A stretch of DNA of 9,178 nt from an uncultured Polaribacter sp. GTDB taxonomy: Bacteria > Bacteroidota > Bacteroidia > Flavobacteriales > Flavobacteriaceae. Positions 7,591-9,178 of this stretch are shown here, one piece after another; the first letter of the stretch is position 1, and each line of letters starts with the position of its first letter. The position numbers and the translations under genes are program-made. Below the pieces are notes generated by a model. That model was not told the DNA's origin. It saw only the letters and a program-made list of their open reading frames with translations, and did no database searches. The stretch covers positions 1-9,178 of the forward strand of contig CAJXAS010000065.1 of NCBI GenBank assembly GCA_913050305.1, given 5' to 3'.

Positions 7591-8679
7591 ATGGCAACAA
7601 AATCAATCTTAAATAAAGGATCACTTACATTTTTAGAGAAATATTTAAATAATGCGGCTCCTACGGGTTATGAATGGGAAGGGCAGAAAATTTGGATGGA
7701 TTATTTAAAACCATATGTAGATACTTTTATTACAGATACGTATGGCTCTGCAGTTGGAGTTATAAATCCGGATGCAAAATATAAAGTTGTAATTGAAGGA
7801 CATGCAGATGAAATCTCTTGGTATGTTAATTATATATCTGATAATGGATTGATTTATGTGATTAGAAATGGTGGTTCAGATCACCAAATAGCACCGAGTA
7901 AAATTGTAAATATTCATACTAAAAACGGAATTGTAAAAGGAGTTTTCGGCTGGCCAGCAATTCATACAAGAAATAAAGCTAAGGAAGAAGCGCCAAAGCC
8001 AGACAACATTTTTATTGATACAGGCTGTGCAACCAAGGCAGAAGTTGAAAAGCTAGGCATTCATGTTGGTTGTGTAATTACCTATCCAGATGAATTTCAT
8101 ATTTTAAATGGTGACAAATTTGTTTGTAGAGCTTTAGACAACAGAATGGGCGGGTTTATGATTGCTGAAGTTGCTCGTTTATTAAAAGAAAATAAAAAAG
8201 AATTGCCTTTCGGGCTATATATTACAAACTCTGTACAGGAAGAAATAGGATTGCGTGGTGCAGAAATGATTACACAAACCATACAACCAAATGTTGCTAT
8301 CGTAACAGATGTAACACATGATACAACCACTCCAATGATTGACAAGAAAAAGGAAGGTCTTTTAGAAATGGGGAAAGGACCAGTTGTTGCTTATGCACCA
8401 GCTGTGCAGCAAAAATTACGTGATCTAATAACAGAAACTGCAGAAGCGAACAAGATTCCTTTTCAGCGCTCTGCTTTATCTAGAGCAACAGGTACAGATA
8501 CAGATGCCTTTGCATATAGCAATGGTGGTGTTGCTTCTGCGTTAATATCATTGCCATTACGCTACATGCATACCACTGTAGAAATGGTGCACAGAGATGA
8601 TGTAGAAAATGTGATTAAAATGATTTATGAAACACTTTTAAATATCAAAGGAGGAGAAACTTTTTCTTATTTTGAATAA
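7591..8679 (+). CDS. M42 family metallopeptidase (glutamyl aminopeptidase/endoglucanase-type)
   Basis: A 362-residue cytoplasmic protein without signal peptide, of the M42 family of dinuclear-metal aminopeptidases that form dodecameric tetrahedral (TET) assemblies and trim free peptides. The expected metal and catalytic residues are all visible: H71 and D73 in GHADEIS, bridging D183 in ALDNRMGG, general base E217 and ligand E218 in QEEIGLRGA, D240 in TDVTHD, and H327 in RYMHTTVEM. The length is normal. The family consensus has Gly near position 76 of the first motif and Ser-Pro after RYMH; here these are Ser and Thr-Thr, which I believe is the usual Bacteroidetes form. It is transcribed divergently from the ABC/M1 operon across 160 bp. 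Some M42 proteins are misnamed 'endoglucanase'; nothing here suggests glycosidase activity. Specificity (Glu, Leu, Lys or other) cannot be read from the sequence. Confidence 0.95.
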   Translation: MATKSILNKGSLTFLEKYLNNAAPTGYEWEGQKIWMDYLKPYVDTFITDTYGSAVGVINPDAKYKVVIEGHADEISWYVNYISDNGLIYVIRNGGSDHQIAPSKIVNIHTKNGIVKGVFGWPAIHTRNKAKEEAPKPDNIFIDTGCATKAEVEKLGIHVGCVITYPDEFHILNGDKFVCRALDNRMGGFMIAEVARLLKENKKELPFGLYITNSVQEEIGLRGAEMITQTIQPNVAIVTDVTHDTTTPMIDKKKEGLLEMGKGPVVAYAPAVQQKLRDLITETAEANKIPFQRSALSRATGTDTDAFAYSNGGVASALISLPLRYMHTTVEMVHRDDVENVIKMIYETLLNIKGGETFSYFE

Positions 8680-8688
8680 ATAACAAAG

Positions 8689-8767
8689 CGTTATTGTGAA
8701 AAATAATGACCACGCAATCTTCTTTTATGGGGTAGTTGATTTTTTTTACAATAACGTTTTTCTTTTC
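8689..8767 (+). terminator. Long-stem hairpin with T-run between M42 and Nudix genes
   Basis: CGTTATTGT (8689-8697) is the exact inverted complement of ACAATAACG (8748-8756). In RNA the stem can extend inward by one G-U pair (8698/8747) and five A-U pairs (8699-8703 with 8742-8746), giving about 15 bp around a loop of roughly 38 nt. A T-rich run (8757-8766) follows immediately. It starts 10 bp after the M42 stop codon, so it fits a terminator for that gene, although the stem is A/U-rich and the loop unusually large. The T-run ends only a few bases before the Nudix start codon, so the structure could also affect expression of that gene. No TAnnTTTG box was found in the gap. Confidence 0.45.
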
Positions 8768-8769
8768 AT

Positions 8770-9178
8770 ATGGACGAACTCATTGATATTTTAACCCCTG
8801 AAGGGAAATCAACAGGCAAGACTGCTTTAAAATCGGAAGCACATAAAAACGGCTGGTTTCATGCAACTGCACATATTTGGTTCTTTACTTCGGATAAAAA
8901 GATACTACTTCAAAAAAGAGCGCTTACAAAAAAAGTGTTTCCAGGAATTTGGGACATTTCTGTGGCCGGACATATTGGTGCTGGTGAAGAAATATTAGAT
9001 GGAGCTAAAAGAGAAGTTTTTGAAGAAATTGGCTTAATACTTGAAGATAAAGACTTCATTAAAATTGGAACAAGAATTCACCAAGTTAACCATGAAAATG
9101 GTATACAAGATAATGAACACCATCATGTTTTTATTGCTGAATTAAAAACACCCATTTCTGAGCTTACAATGCAACCAG
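8770..9178 (+). CDS. Nudix hydrolase, Idi/YfcD-like (partial, 3' end missing)
   Basis: The first 136 codons of a Nudix-superfamily protein, running off the window end. It begins MDELIDILTPEGKSTGKTAL, the N-terminus usual for Nudix hydrolases related to isopentenyl-diphosphate isomerase and E. coli YfcD. Residues 67-89 match the Nudix box Gx5Ex7REUxEExGU at every fixed position: G67, E73, R81-E82, E85-E86, G88. These residues bind the divalent metal and catalyse hydrolysis of nucleoside-diphosphate-linked substrates. The segment before the box reads WDISVAGH, where isomerases carry a catalytic Cys, so a hydrolase is more likely than an isomerase. An in-frame stop at 8752-8754 makes the ATG at 8770 the only good start. 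It follows M42 by 90 bp, with a hairpin between. Substrate unknown. Confidence 0.92.
   Translation, partial: MDELIDILTPEGKSTGKTALKSEAHKNGWFHATAHIWFFTSDKKILLQKRALTKKVFPGIWDISVAGHIGAGEEILDGAKREVFEEIGLILEDKDFIKIGTRIHQVNHENGIQDNEHHHVFIAELKTPISELTMQP

Noticed and set aside
8097..8345. 82-codon minus-strand frame inside the M42 gene
   Set aside because: It is antisense to the metal-binding motifs of a complete gene and has no recognisable product.
1..9178. Mobile element, CRISPR array, toxin-antitoxin or defence system
   Set aside because: No transposase, integrase, regular direct repeats, tRNA-flanked junctions or defence-type domains were seen; all complete frames are accounted for by the genes listed.

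Overview
This window is AT-rich DNA that looks like an ordinary chromosomal region of a Bacteroidetes bacterium, most likely a marine Flavobacteriaceae (Polaribacter/Tenacibaculum-like). The reasons are the Asn/Lys/Ile-rich proteins, the lack of Shine-Dalgarno sequences, TAnnTTTG-type promoter boxes, and gene families typical of Flavobacteriia (an ABC permease fused to an M1 peptidase, and a DUF6913-like protein beside dapA). I see no phage, insertion sequence, CRISPR array, tRNA or rRNA.

Layout. Positions 1-207 hold no gene, only weak hairpins. Five genes then lie on the minus strand. In transcription order they are an ABC ATPase (7430-6543), a 1217-residue ABC permease fused to an M1-type metallopeptidase (6496-2843), a phytase-like lipoprotein (2819-1737), a small DUF6913-like protein (1700-1188) and dapA (1083-208). 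The first four are separated by 46, 23 and 36 bp. dapA follows after 104 bp and appears to have its own promoter. A 160-bp divergent intergenic region (7431-7590) holds a possible operator. The plus strand then carries an M42 aminopeptidase (7591-8679), a long hairpin, and the first 136 codons of a Nudix hydrolase cut off by the window end.

Function. The ATPase and the permease-peptidase should form one inner-membrane complex: cytoplasmic ATPase, 13 predicted membrane spans, and a periplasmic peptidase domain. Its substrate is unknown. The M42 enzyme is a cytoplasmic dinuclear-metal aminopeptidase, so the divergent region separates two peptide-processing units. DapA makes the lysine and diaminopimelate precursor for the cell wall. 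The lipoprotein and the DUF6913-like protein have no established role.

Most worth a second look are the permease-peptidase fusion with its altered M1 signature motifs, the three-half-site inverted repeat upstream of the transporter, and the hairpin against the Nudix start codon. I found no convincing wholly new system; most of the window is recognisable housekeeping and accessory metabolism.
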